A DNA stretch of 64,000 bases from Phyllostachys edulis (taxonomy: Eukaryota > Streptophyta > Magnoliopsida > Poales > Poaceae), in NCBI GenBank assembly GCA_036346405.1, contig CM070546.1, forward strand, positions 100,570,826 through 100,634,825. The letters run 5' to 3'. Made by a program: the position numbers and the translations under genes. The notes under the pieces were generated by a model. It was given only the letters and a program-made list of their open reading frames with translations. It was not told the DNA's origin and made no database searches. Position 1 is the stretch's first letter. Every line of letters starts with the position of its first letter. Shown here piece by piece: positions 11,166 through 21,664 of the stretch.

Positions 11166-12088
11166 AAAAAATTAAAATCAACGATACTCACGATGCGGAT
11201 GGCACTCAAAACCACCGAGTAGAACCAGACAAGGAACACGAATTGCACTGTCTTAGAAAACTAATCGCCCTGTTGTGACACGTTTGAACAGACGTGGTCA
11301 TCGGAGATACAATGCCAATCCACAATTCGGGATACACCAAAATTGTGAAGTTGAGGTACAGAGAAATGCCGCACAAGACGAATAGAAGTGCACTGGCCGA
11401 ATTCACCCTTGAGCACCAATCACTAGAAAAACCGAAGCATTTCTCCCTGAATTCAAGTCAGAGCCAACCGAATCCAGCCTCCAAGATGCGCAATCACCAA
11501 TTTCCCTAACAGAAGACCGACAGAGGAGAGGTCGCAAGAAAAAAACCGACGAGATGCGCACAGAGGGAGGTCCGGATCTCACCACCGACGACACCGGTTT
11601 GTCCATAGCGGCGCGAGAGCTCCAAGGCCCCAAAACCAAAGACCAAAATGGAGAGGAAGAAGAACCACCAAAGGGGAAGAACTCACTTGATTTCGGGTGG
11701 AGCCAGAAGAAGAAAAGGGTCAGCATTTGAAGAGGAGGAGGACCGGCTGCCGCCACCAACGGCCGGCGCATATCTCGCCTGAGCCAGCGGACCCGCCTAC
11801 CCTGAGTCGCTGCGTCGCCCTAGGCCAAAGGCCAAGCCGCCCGAGAGCCTCCTTGCTCTGGTTGGAGATAAGGTCACTTGACCTTATCCCTCTCCTCCTC
11901 TCAATGACAAGAGGGCCCCCTCTATTTCCTTTTTCTATTTCCTCTTTTCTCAAAATGCGAAATTACCAAATAGCCCTCAAAATATCCAACATGCACGCCG
12001 TCCAATTACTCTTTAGCCATGTGCTTTTTGTACATGACAATAAACTTCTGCATCTATTTCTAGATAAATATATTTCTAACTGATGCAG
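11166..12088 (-). other. possible minus-strand exons, then AGO4-like intron DNA
   Basis: Continues the DNA left of RLC-1 (its TSD is 11161-11165). On the minus strand two good donors are visible: ATCAA|GTGAGTTC near 11687 and CATC|GTGAGTATC near 11190. The donor at 11687 follows a GC-rich, leader-like stretch (about 11500-11900). The part before the 11190 donor reads as a hydrophobic frame (11206-11406). I do not recognise the product. From about 11950 to 12088 the DNA is AT-rich and ends in the acceptor of the first AGO4-like exon. Confidence 0.3.
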
Positions 12089-12200
12089 GCATGAAAGTTT
12101 CTTGATGACAAATGGTTCCCCAAGTTCACAGTGATAGTTGCACAGAAGAATCATCACTCCAAATTTTTCCTGCCCAGATCTGGACTCTATGTCCCTCCTG
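12089..12200 (+). pseudogene. AGO4-like exon A
   Basis: Acceptor TGATGCAG, donor CCTG|GTAAC, ending in phase 1. Encodes the FTVIVAQKNHHSKFF segment of PIWI. The second codon is TGA where AGO4 proteins usually have Cys. Confidence 0.85.
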
Positions 12201-12296
12201 GTAACATACACAACCTTCATCCTTTTTGTGTTAGGACCCTCTCATCACGTTCTAGGAACCATCTTCTTCGTTTCCTTATTGTGGGATGATGCGTAG

Positions 12297-12370
12297 GTAC
12301 AGTTGTGGACAAAGGAATCTGCCATCCCACGAACTATGATTTCTACATGTGTGCTCATGCTGGGATGATT
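12297..12370 (+). pseudogene. AGO4-like exon B
   Basis: Acceptor GCGTAG, donor ATT|GTAAGTG. Encodes TVVDKGICHP and the FYMCAHAGMI motif, without lesions. The phase matches exon A. Confidence 0.9.
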
Positions 12371-12515
12371 GTAAGTGTTCTCTCTACATTGTGGTTTCGT
12401 TTATCGGTACTTGGTGTGTGGCTGTTTTAGGTGTTTCTTTTTTTCCCTACTGAATTCTTTTGAGGAAATTTACTTGTTTCATGTGTATTTTTCGCTGGAA
12501 TGTCCTTCATGTATA

Positions 12516-12520
12516 CTTTT
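12516..12520. repeat. target-site duplication of RLC-2 (left)
   Basis: CTTTT, repeated at 29549-29553. One base (12521) separates it from the LTR start as I set it, probably because the first LTR bases are mutated (GTTTGG against GTGTGG). Confidence 0.7.
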
Positions 12521-12521
12521 G

Positions 12522-12668
12522 TTTGGAGAGTTCATGTTAGATCCAAATAGAGAGTTCGTGTTAGATCCAAATAATGAGTTTTATTAGAGTTGGGCTCTAC
12601 TTTGAGACTATAAATAAAGGGCATAGGATCCTATGGGATACACATAATTATTCCCAAACAAATCTACA
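12522..12668 (+). repeat. 5' LTR of RLC-2
   Basis: 147 bp, ends AATCTACA. It contains an internal near-repeat (GAGAGTTCGTGTTAGATCCA twice) and the TATA box TATAAATAAA at 12609-12618. Confidence 0.9.
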
Positions 12669-12680
12669 TGGTATTAGAGC
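12669..12680 (+). promoter_or_regulatory. primer-binding site of RLC-2
   Basis: TGGTATTAGAGC, one base from the initiator-Met consensus, directly after the LTR. Confidence 0.85.
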
Positions 12681-13374
12681 CCCCGTGCCCATCCACCACT
12701 AAACCCTAACCCTAGCCTCCCGCGTACCTTAGCCGCGCCGTCGTCGTTCCCCCTCCCCCTTCACACCGTTGCCTCGCGGATGATTCCAAACTACCGCTGC
12801 TCAGGTCGCGTGGGCTATCGCGCTGCACAGGAAGCCACCGCCGCTCTTCACGAGCACGAGCCGGGGACTCGCAGAGGAGGGAGAGTAGAGAGAGCCACCA
12901 ATTTGGAGAAGAAAGCCCAGGAGAAGGAGCAGTCGGGAGAAGAAACCAAGAGACGCACTCGGGAGAAGGAACCGAGACGCGCTCGAGAGAAGAAACCGAG
13001 GGAGGTTGCTTTTCTGCTGTTCGGGAGAACCGAACCGAAGAAATAATATTTTTTAATAATATTTTTTCTTTTATGCTACGGCTCCACACAATTTGGATAA
13101 TTGTAAAGGCAGTCATCCAGGTTCGTCGAAACGTTGATACATGAAGAAGTGTTGTGATCATGGAAGATACGTGGGACATATCTTGGTAGTAATTGGCATT
13201 GCTCTAGTTATTTGAGAAGATGAACCCTGAGGAAATTGCGACTGCGAGGAAGGAGGAGGAAGAAGCCGCAATGAGGGCGGTAGAAGAGAAAAGGAAGGCA
13301 GTTGTTAAGACTACTTCCCGCTAGTAACTCAATGTGACATGAGAAGCATATTATAGGACCTCTTCGCGACAGGT
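12681..13374 (+). other. leader of RLC-2
   Basis: About 700 bp between the primer site and gag. It is GC-rich at first (12681-13030), with GAGAAG-rich repeats, then AT-rich. No protein domain is seen. Confidence 0.6.
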
Positions 13375-14135
13375 ATGATAGGTCCGAGGGCTGGTGCATG
13401 TTCATCTGACTTAAAGCTGGAGCTGATGCCGAATGATGTAAAATTAGAAGGAAGTAAGAATTATCTGAGTTGGTCTAGAAGGGCTCAGCTAATTTTGAGG
13501 ACGAAGGGGGTGGAGCACTACCTGCGGGAGACTTGCGTTGAGCCTACAGACAAGGCAAGCATGGATTGGAGGATGTGGAACACCACCAACTTTGTGGTGG
13601 TAGCTTGGTTGCTATAACGTCAATCTCTCCATCCATCGCTCAGATGGTGGAGATGATGCAGAGTGCACCGACGATGTGGAAGACGCTGAGTAACATGTAC
13701 TCCGAGGTAGAAAATGTGATGATGATGGTGGAGGTCCAGGGCAAGGTGGAAGCCTTGAAACAGGAGGAGAACACTGTCCAGGAATATGCTAGTGAACTGC
13801 AGCAACTGTGGGCAGATTTAGATCACTATGATCCACTGAAGTTAACATGTGCTGGTGATATTAAGGCTTGTAGAGTGTGGTTGCAACGCAGACGGGTTAC
13901 ACACTTTCTAAAGGGACTGAACCCAAAGTTTGAGAGTAGAAGGGCTGCCATATTTCACTTAGCAAACTTGCCTACTATGGAAGAGGCTATTTCGGCAATG
14001 GTGCAGGAGGAGGTTCGACTACGAGCAATGAGGGACAACAACCCAGTTCGATCCGCATATGCCATACCAGATGATAGGGAGTGCTACAACTGTGGGATGA
14101 GAGGACATCCAAGCTGTGCATGTCCTTCTTCATAG
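13375..14135 (+). pseudogene. Gag of RLC-2 (broken)
   Basis: Starts in one frame (13375-13617) with the KLEGSKNYLSWSRRA signature of the UBN2-type Copia Gag and continues in another from 13566, so one frameshift lies in the overlap. The second part has a helical Gag core and a CCHC knuckle (CYNCGMRGHPSCAC; the spacing to the last Cys is normal). A TAG at 14133-14135 interrupts it, and the frame then continues into an Arg-Gly-rich stretch. Role: particle assembly and RNA binding. Confidence 0.85.
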
Positions 14136-14594
14136 TATGGAGGTCGAGGTGGAGGTCGTGGTGGTCGTGGAGGCCAAGTTGGAGATTATCAAGGCCGAGG
14201 TGGAGATCGTGGTGGTCGTGGAGATAGAGATCGAGGAAGGGGCCGAGCTGGCCCCAGAGCTAATATGGCCCTGACAGAGGAGATCACGTCTGTTACTCTG
14301 ACGGATGAGCAAGCTATGCAATGGGAGAAGTGGCAGCAGAGAAAGGCACCGGAGACTCATCATGATTCCACCTCATATGGTAACTTTGCAAATTATGCCC
14401 ACGTGGGCGAAGGTACTCGGGCACATGCACTTGCATCCACATATAAGGATTCTTATATTGATTGGATCATAGATTCAGGGGCATCCAAGCATGTCACGGG
14501 TTCACTAAGTGCATTTGCATCTTACATCCCATATACTCATTCTGAAACTGTCCAAACAACCGATGGAACCTCTCAACTTATTCAGGGAGTATGA
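14136..14594 (+). pseudogene. RGG-rich linker and aspartic protease of RLC-2
   Basis: A repeated GGTCGTGGTGG-type DNA stretch encodes an RGG-rich linker (14136-14265). The retroviral-type protease follows, with the active-site motif IDSGASKHVTG at about 14470-14500. A TGA ends the frame near 14592, after which the same frame resumes with protease-like sequence. Confidence 0.85.
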
Positions 14595-14801
14595 TCTGTA
14601 GAGTGCATACCATCTATTGCTTTGTCCTCTGTCTTGTATGTTCCCTCCTTTCCAGTCAACCTCCTTTCAGTTAGTTCTATTATTGACCAATTCAAATGCA
14701 CTGTCGATCCGTGTTTGTTCTAGAAGAAGAGAACTGGGAAGAGGATTGGGACTAGAATAAGGCTTAGTGGACTATGGTATATTGATCAGGTTGATGCGGC
14801 A

Positions 14802-15880
14802 TTGGCTGTAGCTGTAGGAGGAATTGAGAGAGAAGTTTTGTTACATCATCATCGCTTAGGGCATTTATCATTTGAGAGTTTAAGTCAGTTATATCCTGAT
14901 TTGTTCAAAAGGGCAGACAAGAGTAAACTTGTGTGTGATGCTTGTGAGTTTGGAAAGCATACACGGTCTACATATAGTAGTATTGGTCTTCGGAGTTATG
15001 AACTTTTTATATTAATACATTTGGATGTTTGGGGTCTGTGCTCAGTTATTTCTGTGAGTAGTTTTAAGTGGTTTGTCATATTTATTGATTGCTATACTCC
15101 TATGACTTGGATTTATATGATGAAGCACAAGAACGAAGTCCTTCAGTGTTTTCAGGACTTCCATAGGATGGTTGCTACTCAGTTTGACGTAGATGTTCGG
15201 ATTCTTTGATAAGATAATGGAACTGAGTATGTTAATAAGGAGTTTGTAGCATATCTCTCAGAAAAGGGGATACTTCATCAGACTACTTGTCCAGGAACCC
15301 CACCTCAGAATGGAGTGGCTAAAATGAAGAATCGACATTTGTTGCAGGTAGCACGTTCACTCATGTTTCGGATGAATGTGCCAAAGGGATTGTGGAGCGA
15401 GGCAGTAATAACGGCAGTGTATCTCATCAATCGCATGCCATCTTGAATACTTGGGATGAAGTCTCCAGCTGAACTTCTTTTGGGTCAGTGGGAGTTCAAG
15501 GTGCCTCCCAAGGTATTTAGCTATGTGTGTTTTGTACGAGATCACCGACCAGTGGTTGGCAAGCTGGATCCACAGGCATTGAAATGTATCTTTATAGGCT
15601 ATTCATCAAGTTAGAATGGCTATAAATGCTGGAACCCAGTTGAATGGAAGTTGTTCGTGAGTATGGATGTGATATTCTGGGAGTTTGAGCCTTACTACAC
15701 GAGTGGAGGTACTCTTGATCAGTTTTTAGAGTTCTCTCCTATCGCTGAGGGTGGCAGTCGAGAGGGGGAGAACAAGGAGAGTCAACGAGAAGAAGAAGTC
15801 ATTGTGGGGATAATTTCGTGCCCAAACCTAACAGAATATGTGAGAGATATGATAGCTCCAAAAGAATTGAAAGTTTATTA
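14802..15880 (+). pseudogene. Integrase of RLC-2 (broken)
   Basis: The gag_pre-integrase zinc-binding H-x3-H...C-x2-C part (HHHRLGH...CDACEFGK) leads into the catalytic core. The first Asp is present (HLDVWG). Two stops precede the second (DNGTEY near 15216). At the third acidic position, in the NGVA-x context near 15310-15330, a Lys codon stands where Glu is required, so the DDE triad is lost. The C-terminal part (15430-15880) matches the Copia integrase tail. It runs into the tandem duplication at 15635-16140. Confidence 0.85.
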
Positions 15881-16140
15881 GCGAAGACCCAGTTGAATGG
15901 AAGTTGTTCGTGAGTATGGATGTGACATTCTAAGAGTTTGAGCCTTACTACACGAGTGGAGGTACTCTTGATCAGTTTTTAGAGTTCTCCCCTATCACTA
16001 AGGGTGACAATCAAGAGGGGGAGAACAAGGAGAGTCAACGAGAAGAAGAAGTCATTGTGGGGACAATTTCGTGCCCAAACCTAACAGAATATGTGAGGGA
16101 TATGATAGCTCCAAAAGAATTGAAAGTTTATCAGCGAAGA
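15635..16140 (+). repeat. 253-bp tandem duplication within RLC-2
   Basis: Copy 1 is 15635-15887 and copy 2 is 15888-16140, joined at a short GAAGACCC sequence. By eye they differ at 12 sites, all transitions. Confidence 0.9.
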
Positions 16141-16478
16141 CCCTTTAGGAAACACGGGGAGAAGCAGAGAGACAAGCAGTCAGCACCTAAGCCACCAACG
16201 ACATAATAGCCTTCTAAACAGCCAGCCTTGTCAGTTGATCCAGTCCCAAATTCCTCCTCGGGTCTCTCTCCATCAAGTTCCTTGCCTCCTCTTAGGGCGA
16301 GTGGTAATGTTCATTCTAATCACTCCCATATAGAATTACCACTTGCACAATGTAGGGAAACTAAAGCTAATGCAGGAAACCCTCCAGTCTGGTATGTCTT
16401 TGAGCATACATTGCAAATTTCATCTCATATTCTCATATCTCACCTGCATACAAAGCATTCATTGCATCTCTTCAAACA

Positions 16479-16811
16479 GTGCATGTTCCAAAGGATTTGC
16501 GAGTTGTTAAGCAGGATCCTAAGTGGAAGGATGCCATGATGGAGGAACTTAGTGCACTTCAGAAGAACAAAACATGGGATCTTGTTCCACTTCCAGCAGA
16601 AAAAAGGACAGTAGGATGCAAATGGGTGTTTACAATTAAGCAAACTCCTGAAGGCAAGATAGAGAGATATAAGACACAGTTGGTTACAAAAGGTTATAGT
16701 CAAACATATGGGATAGACTATGATGAGACCTTTGCACCAGTGGCGAAGATGAGCACGGTAAGAACATTGATCTCCTAGGAAACTAACTTTGGATGGCCCC
16801 TACATTAGTTG
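16479..16811 (+). pseudogene. Reverse transcriptase of RLC-2, first part
   Basis: Contains the Copia RT entry motifs (WKDAMMEELSAL, GCKWVFTIK, DETFAPVAK). Stops occur at 16779 and again shortly before the RLG-1 insertion point. The domain resumes at 27919 after RLG-1, with only the AGTTG duplication between. Confidence 0.9.
16807..16811. repeat. target-site duplication of RLG-1 (left)
   Basis: AGTTG, repeated at 27919-27923. Confidence 0.9.
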
Positions 16812-17616
16812 TGACGAGGATCTAATAATCCTCATTTTATTATTTATCTATAATTCTTATTATGGGTGAATATGACGTCATACAATTCTTGAGTATACCC
16901 CTTGTAATCATAAGGGAGAAGCCAACCAGCTGGTCGTAAGCTCTTCTACGACCATCCTCATAGTCGTAAGTCTTTCTACGACTAGTTCATGATCGTAAGT
17001 GCTGCTACGATCACCTTCTAGTCGTAAGTTCTTCTACGACTAGCCCCAAGTCATAAGTTATTTCACGACTACTTTATGATCGTAAGCCCTTTTACGACTA
17101 AGTCAGCTACGACCACCCTATGATCAATAAAGCCTGCAGACAAGTAGGCCCAATTGATTAGGGAATCTAAGCAGACAATATACACTGTTATTCTCTGGAA
17201 TAACTGCACATTACACGCCATTATCTCTGACTAGAAACTACCAGGCGACGTGGAGGAGTTAATACCCCGGCGATTACTACCAACAATGCGCCCATTACTT
17301 GAAATGATGGGGCGCCTCTTGGCCTGGAGAAACGGCTACCTCTATGAACACTATAAAGGGCTATGGCCAGAGATAATGAGGAGAGGGCCGATTAGAGACA
17401 TACAATCGGACATACACACTGAGTAGCAGGGAAAATTGTAGCATTTTCTACTAATTGTAACCAGTATACTCAATACATACACACAGGAGTAGGGTTGTTA
17501 TTCTCTCCGGAGAAGGCCTAAACCTGTATAAAAATCCCCGTGTCAATCTCTCTGCGTGATTTCAATCTTGGAGACCCTCGAATCAAACAATCTTTACGTA
17601 AGATCAGTTCAAAAAC
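16812..17616 (+). repeat. 5' LTR of RLG-1 (3' tip missing)
   Basis: Begins TGACGAGG and matches the 3' LTR until CAGTTC near 17610, after which it continues directly into gag sequence. It holds extra copies of the GTCGTAAG hairpin compared with the 3' LTR. The TATA box CTATAAAGG is at 17351-17359. Confidence 0.85.
16925..17110. repeat. GTCGTA...TACGAC hairpin array in 5' LTR
   Basis: Six to seven units of the form GTCGTAAG-(4 to 8 nt)-TACGAC, spaced about 28-30 bp. One unit has ATCGTA...TACGAT arms, so both arms changed together. Confidence 0.85.
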
Positions 17617-17960
17617 CTCAAGTCAACAGTTCCAATGAGGTCTTGGCCACAAGCGATAAGGAGCCACGTGGTTCCAAACCATACTCCGACCGAGGCAAAG
17701 GTAAGTACCCTGATCGGAGGAATGACAAGCCTAGGTGGTGTCCTTTTCACAAAAAGGAAGGACATGATCTTCGCATTGCTGAGTTTTCCAACAAAAACTC
17801 GAGAACTACTACAATGGCAAAGGACCACTTCCCACTCTCGAGTAGGTAGGGCAAACGAGTGGTCGTAAGACATCAGATGACGATGAGGAGATACCATTTC
17901 AAGATCCGCAGCATACCGTGGAGCACATCTATGGAGGATCATCGGCATACGAATCAAAGC
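17617..17960 (+). pseudogene. Gag C-terminal remnant of RLG-1
   Basis: Holds the RWCPFHKKEGHD motif of Tat Gag proteins; frameshifts follow at about 17790-17850. The capsid part is missing, joined straight to the LTR. Confidence 0.8.
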
Positions 17961-18019
17961 GATAGCTTAAAGCTACCGAACGTGAGGTAAACTCCATTGA
18001 CTCTCCTATCGTCAATAAA

Positions 18020-18685
18020 TTGCCGAAGTGGTCGGAAGTCACCATCTCCTTCGAGAAAGGTGACTGCCCGATTCCTTCGACTCAACCTGGTCGATATCCA
18101 ATCGTGGTCGAACCCCCCATCAACAACTGTCGGGTCAATCGAGTGTTAGTTGATGGTGGTAGCTCGTTAAACATCCTATTTACGAGTGCCCTGGACGAGA
18201 CGCAGGTACCTAGGACTAAGGTAAGACCGGTAAGATACTCTTTTCATGGTATTGTACCAGGGTCTTCAGCCAAACCTATTGGTCAAGTTTCTCTTCCTTT
18301 AATATTTGGTTCACCAAGTAATTTCAGGACAGAGAAGATCTCCTTTGATGTGGACGATTTCGATACGGCATATAACGCCATACTCGGACGACCAACATTG
18401 GCAAAATTCTTGATGGCAACTCATTATGGGTATCAATGTCTTAAGATGCCAGGTCCCAAAGGAGTGATCACAATCCATTGTGATAAGAAGATGGCGCATA
18501 CCTGCGACCGTCGATCCCTCGAAATGGCTGGACAGATACCAACTCGAGAAGAAAGCCAGCCTTCGACTACCAAGTCGAAGCCTAAAGCTACACCAAAGCC
18601 GAACGACCTAGTCAAAGAGGTTCCTCTGGATGCAGAGGAACCTTCGAAGACTGTTTGCATCAGGGATACTTCCGACCCCAAGTAG
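18020..18685 (+). pseudogene. Aspartic protease region of RLG-1
   Basis: An open segment with active site VDGGSSLNILF (about residues 45-55) and the later ILGRPTLAKF flap-end motif, as in Tat proteases, where DGGS replaces the usual DTG or DSG. It ends in a TAG at 18683-18685, where the reverse transcriptase linker begins in the same frame. Confidence 0.85.
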
Positions 18686-19730
18686 GAAGATGCCCTCATC
18701 ACCTTCCTCCGAGCTAACGTAGATGTCTTCGCATGGCAAGCATCCGACATGCCCGGAGTCCCCAGGGAGGTGATCGAGCACAAGCTAGCTTTACGGCCTG
18801 ACAAAGTACCCGTAAAACAAAAATTACGGAGATTTGCCCCTGATCGACGAGATACTATCAAATCAGAATTAGACAAGCTACTTAAAGCAGGCTTTATAAG
18901 AGAAGTCGACCACCCAGAGTGGTTGGCTAACCCTGTAATGGTTAGGAAGTCGAATAGCAAGTGGCGTATGTGTGTCGACTTTACTAATCTAAATAAAGCT
19001 TGTCCAAAATATGATTTTCCTTTACCTCGCATCGATCAGTTGGTTGATTCTACTGCTGGTTGTGAAATATTAAGTTTTCTAGATGCATATTCTGGTTATC
19101 ACCAGATCAATATGTGCCTAGACCATGAACAAAAGACCGCATTCATTACACCATTTGGTATCTTTTGCTATGTCAAAATGCCATTTGATCTAAAAAAATC
19201 TTGGTGCTTCTTTTCAACGCTTGATGCAATCGACTTTTTTTACCTCAACTAGGCCGAAATCTTGAAGCCTATGTTGACAATCTAGTCTAAAAAGCATCAA
19301 GAAACTTAATCATATTTCAGACTTGCAAGAAACATTCAACAACCTCAGAAAGCACTGCTTAAAACTCAATCTTGAGAAGTGTGTGTTCGGGGTCTCTTCA
19401 GGAAAATTGCTTGGATTCTTAGTCTCTGTACGGGGAATCGAAGCAAATCCTCAAAAGATAAAAGCCATTGTACAAATGCACCCTCCGACCACGAAAAAAG
19501 AAGTCCAGAAACTCACAGGGTGCATGGCGGCTCTAAGTCGTTTTATCGCACGGCTGGGAGAAAAAGGACTACCTTTTTCCAAACTTCTAAGGAAACATGA
19601 GGGTTTCGAGTGGTCTAAAGAGGCTAACGCAGCCTTTAAGGATGTCAAGAGATATCTTACGAGTGCTCCTACTCTGGTTTCTCTGAAGCCAGAAGAGACG
19701 CTTTTAGTTTATCTAGCTGCCACACCATAG
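18686..19730 (+). pseudogene. Reverse transcriptase of RLG-1 (broken)
   Basis: Finger and palm motifs are clear: HKLALRPDKVPVKQKLRRFAP, then RMCVDFTNLNKACPK, then FLDAYSGYHQI, then AFITPFGIFCY. A frameshift follows MPFDLKK near 19195. The catalytic box near 19270 reads YVDN in place of YVDD, followed by a stop. The connection part (19323-19730) carries the LNLEKCVFGV and TKKEVQKLTG motifs. Role: first- and second-strand cDNA synthesis. The loss of the second Asp is by itself inactivating. Confidence 0.9.
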
Positions 19731-20110
19731 GCAGTGAGCGCAGTACTGGTCGTAGAACGTGAAAACGTACAACAATCGGTCTACTACGTAAGTGAAGTTT
19801 ACACGGGCCTAAGGAGCATTACCCACAGGTCCAAAAACTTCTATATGCCCTCCTCATGTCTTTGAGGAAACTGCGACATTATTTTCAGGCGCACAAACTA
19901 GCTGTACCGTCTGAGTTTCCTTTGGGAGCGATCCTCTAGAATAGGGAAACAGCGGGACGCATGGCAAAATGGTAAGTCAAACTTGGGGAGTTCGACCTCC
20001 ATTTCGTGTTCCGAACGACCATTAAATCCCAGATCTTGGCAGACTTTGTCGCCGAATGGACAAATCCTGAGCCTGTTCAGGATCCCCAGTACGATACCCA
20101 CAACCAGTGG
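19600..20110 (+). pseudogene. RNase H-like region 1 of RLG-1
   Basis: Follows the RT connection (FEWSKEANAAFKDVK, then APTLVSLKPEETLLVYLAAT) with a TAG and frameshifts after 19730. It corresponds to the ordinary Gypsy RNase H in position; active-site residues cannot be followed with confidence. Confidence 0.6.
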
Positions 20111-20539
20111 ACGATGTACTTTGACGGGTAGCTTACTTTAAGTGGCTCGGGGGCTAGGGTGGTCTTGGTATCTCCTACCGGAGAAACCTTAAAGTATGCC
20201 ATACGATTAAACTTTTAGGCCACTAACAACGTGGCAGAATACGAAGGTTTGCTAGCTAGCATACGAGCCGCGAAAGCGCTCTCGATTTGCCGACTACTCG
20301 TGAGAGGAGACTCTCAACTGGTCGTGAATCAAGTCGAAAAAGAGTACCAGTGCTCTAATCCGACAATGTTTCAGTACTTATCAGAAGTCCGTAAGCTTGA
20401 AAAGCATTTTTTCGGTTTCAAGGCACAATTCATCCCTCGAAAGGATAATTTCCTCGCAGACCAGCTTGCTAGAATAGCTTCTTCCCGATCTATAGTACCA
20501 AAAGGAGTCTTCCTGGAGGAACTCCAGCAGCGTCCCTAG
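20110..20539 (+). pseudogene. Second (archaeal-type) RNase H of RLG-1
   Basis: Motifs FDG near 20125, NVAEYEGLLASI near 20230 and RGDSQLVVNQV near 20305 give the D...E...D pattern. Tat elements are known for this extra RNase H. Two stops (near 20149 and 20216) interrupt it. Confidence 0.85.
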
Positions 20540-20559
20540 TCGAAGAACCAGAGACACCT

Positions 20560-21664
20560 CCTATTGAGACAGCCTCTCTAGAATACGAAGATACCTGGAT
20601 GGCTCCCATCTACGAGTATCTTCAGAAAGGTTCCGTACCCGACAATGATCCCGAGGCAGATCGCTTATCCCGAAAGGCCAAAATGTATACTTTGGTCGAA
20701 GGAGTCCTCTATAAACGAGGTACTCAAGGGGTGCTCATGCGATGAATTCCGCAGGGCAAAGGATTAACACTCCTTCATGACATACACGGAGGCATCTGTG
20801 GAACTCATGCTTCCTATAGAACACTAGTTGGTAAGGCCTTTCGACAAGGTTTCTACTGGCCAACAGCCCTGTATGACGCCAAAGAGCTGGTTAAGAAATG
20901 TGTACAATGCCAGTTTCATAGCAGGCAAATACACCAACCAGCTCAGGCGCTACAAACAATCCCTCTGTCTTGACCTTTTGCGACCTGGGGTCTTGATATC
21001 CTAGGACCATTCCCAAGGGCTCCAGGAGGTTTCGAGTTCCTTTTTGTGGCTATCGATACATTCACAAAATGGATCGGGTTTAACTCGTTGATCGATAACA
21101 ACGTAAGCAAAACGGTTCATGATGAAAAGTGTGATTACTCGATTTGGAGTCCCAAATCGAATAATCACAGACAATGGTAAACAATTTTTGAGCGCAAAAT
21201 TTCAAGAATTTTGCGACGAGTTGGGTACTAAGCTCTGTTATGCCTCGGTTGCCCACCCCCAAAGCAATGGAGCAGTCGAACGAGCGAACGGCCAAATCAT
21301 GCAGGGAATTAAAACTCGAGTCTTCGACCAGCTGGTTAAGTGCTCGGGGGCTTGGGTACAAGAATTACCCTCGGTATTATGGGCAGTTCGCACGACTGCT
21401 AGTCGAGCAACAGGCGAAACACCCTTTTTTCTAGTTTTTGGTGCCGAAGCCACGCTTCCACCAGAACTAAAGATCAGGTCTACAAGGGTCGAGAATTTCA
21501 ATGACTCAGCCCAAGAACAACTTCGAGCGGACGATATTAACTTGCTCAAAGAGAGGAGAACTCAAGCCTTAATCCGTTCAGCAGTCTACCAGCAAGCCTT
21601 ACGTAAATACTACGATCGTAAGGTCCAACCTCGCAGACCTTCTGTCAGGGTGACTTGGTATTGA
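20560..21664 (+). pseudogene. Integrase of RLG-1 (broken)
   Basis: The HHCC zinc-binding part (LLHDIHGGICGTHAS, then CVQCQFH) lies at 20770-20920. Of the core, the first Asp is in GLDILGPF (about 20993), the second in ITDNGKQF (about 21170), and the Glu in NGAVERANG (about 21270), so all three catalytic positions are present. A TGA near 20972 and a frameshift near 21115 disrupt it. The GKPY-like tail (SVRVTWY) ends at a TGA at 21662-21664. Confidence 0.9.
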
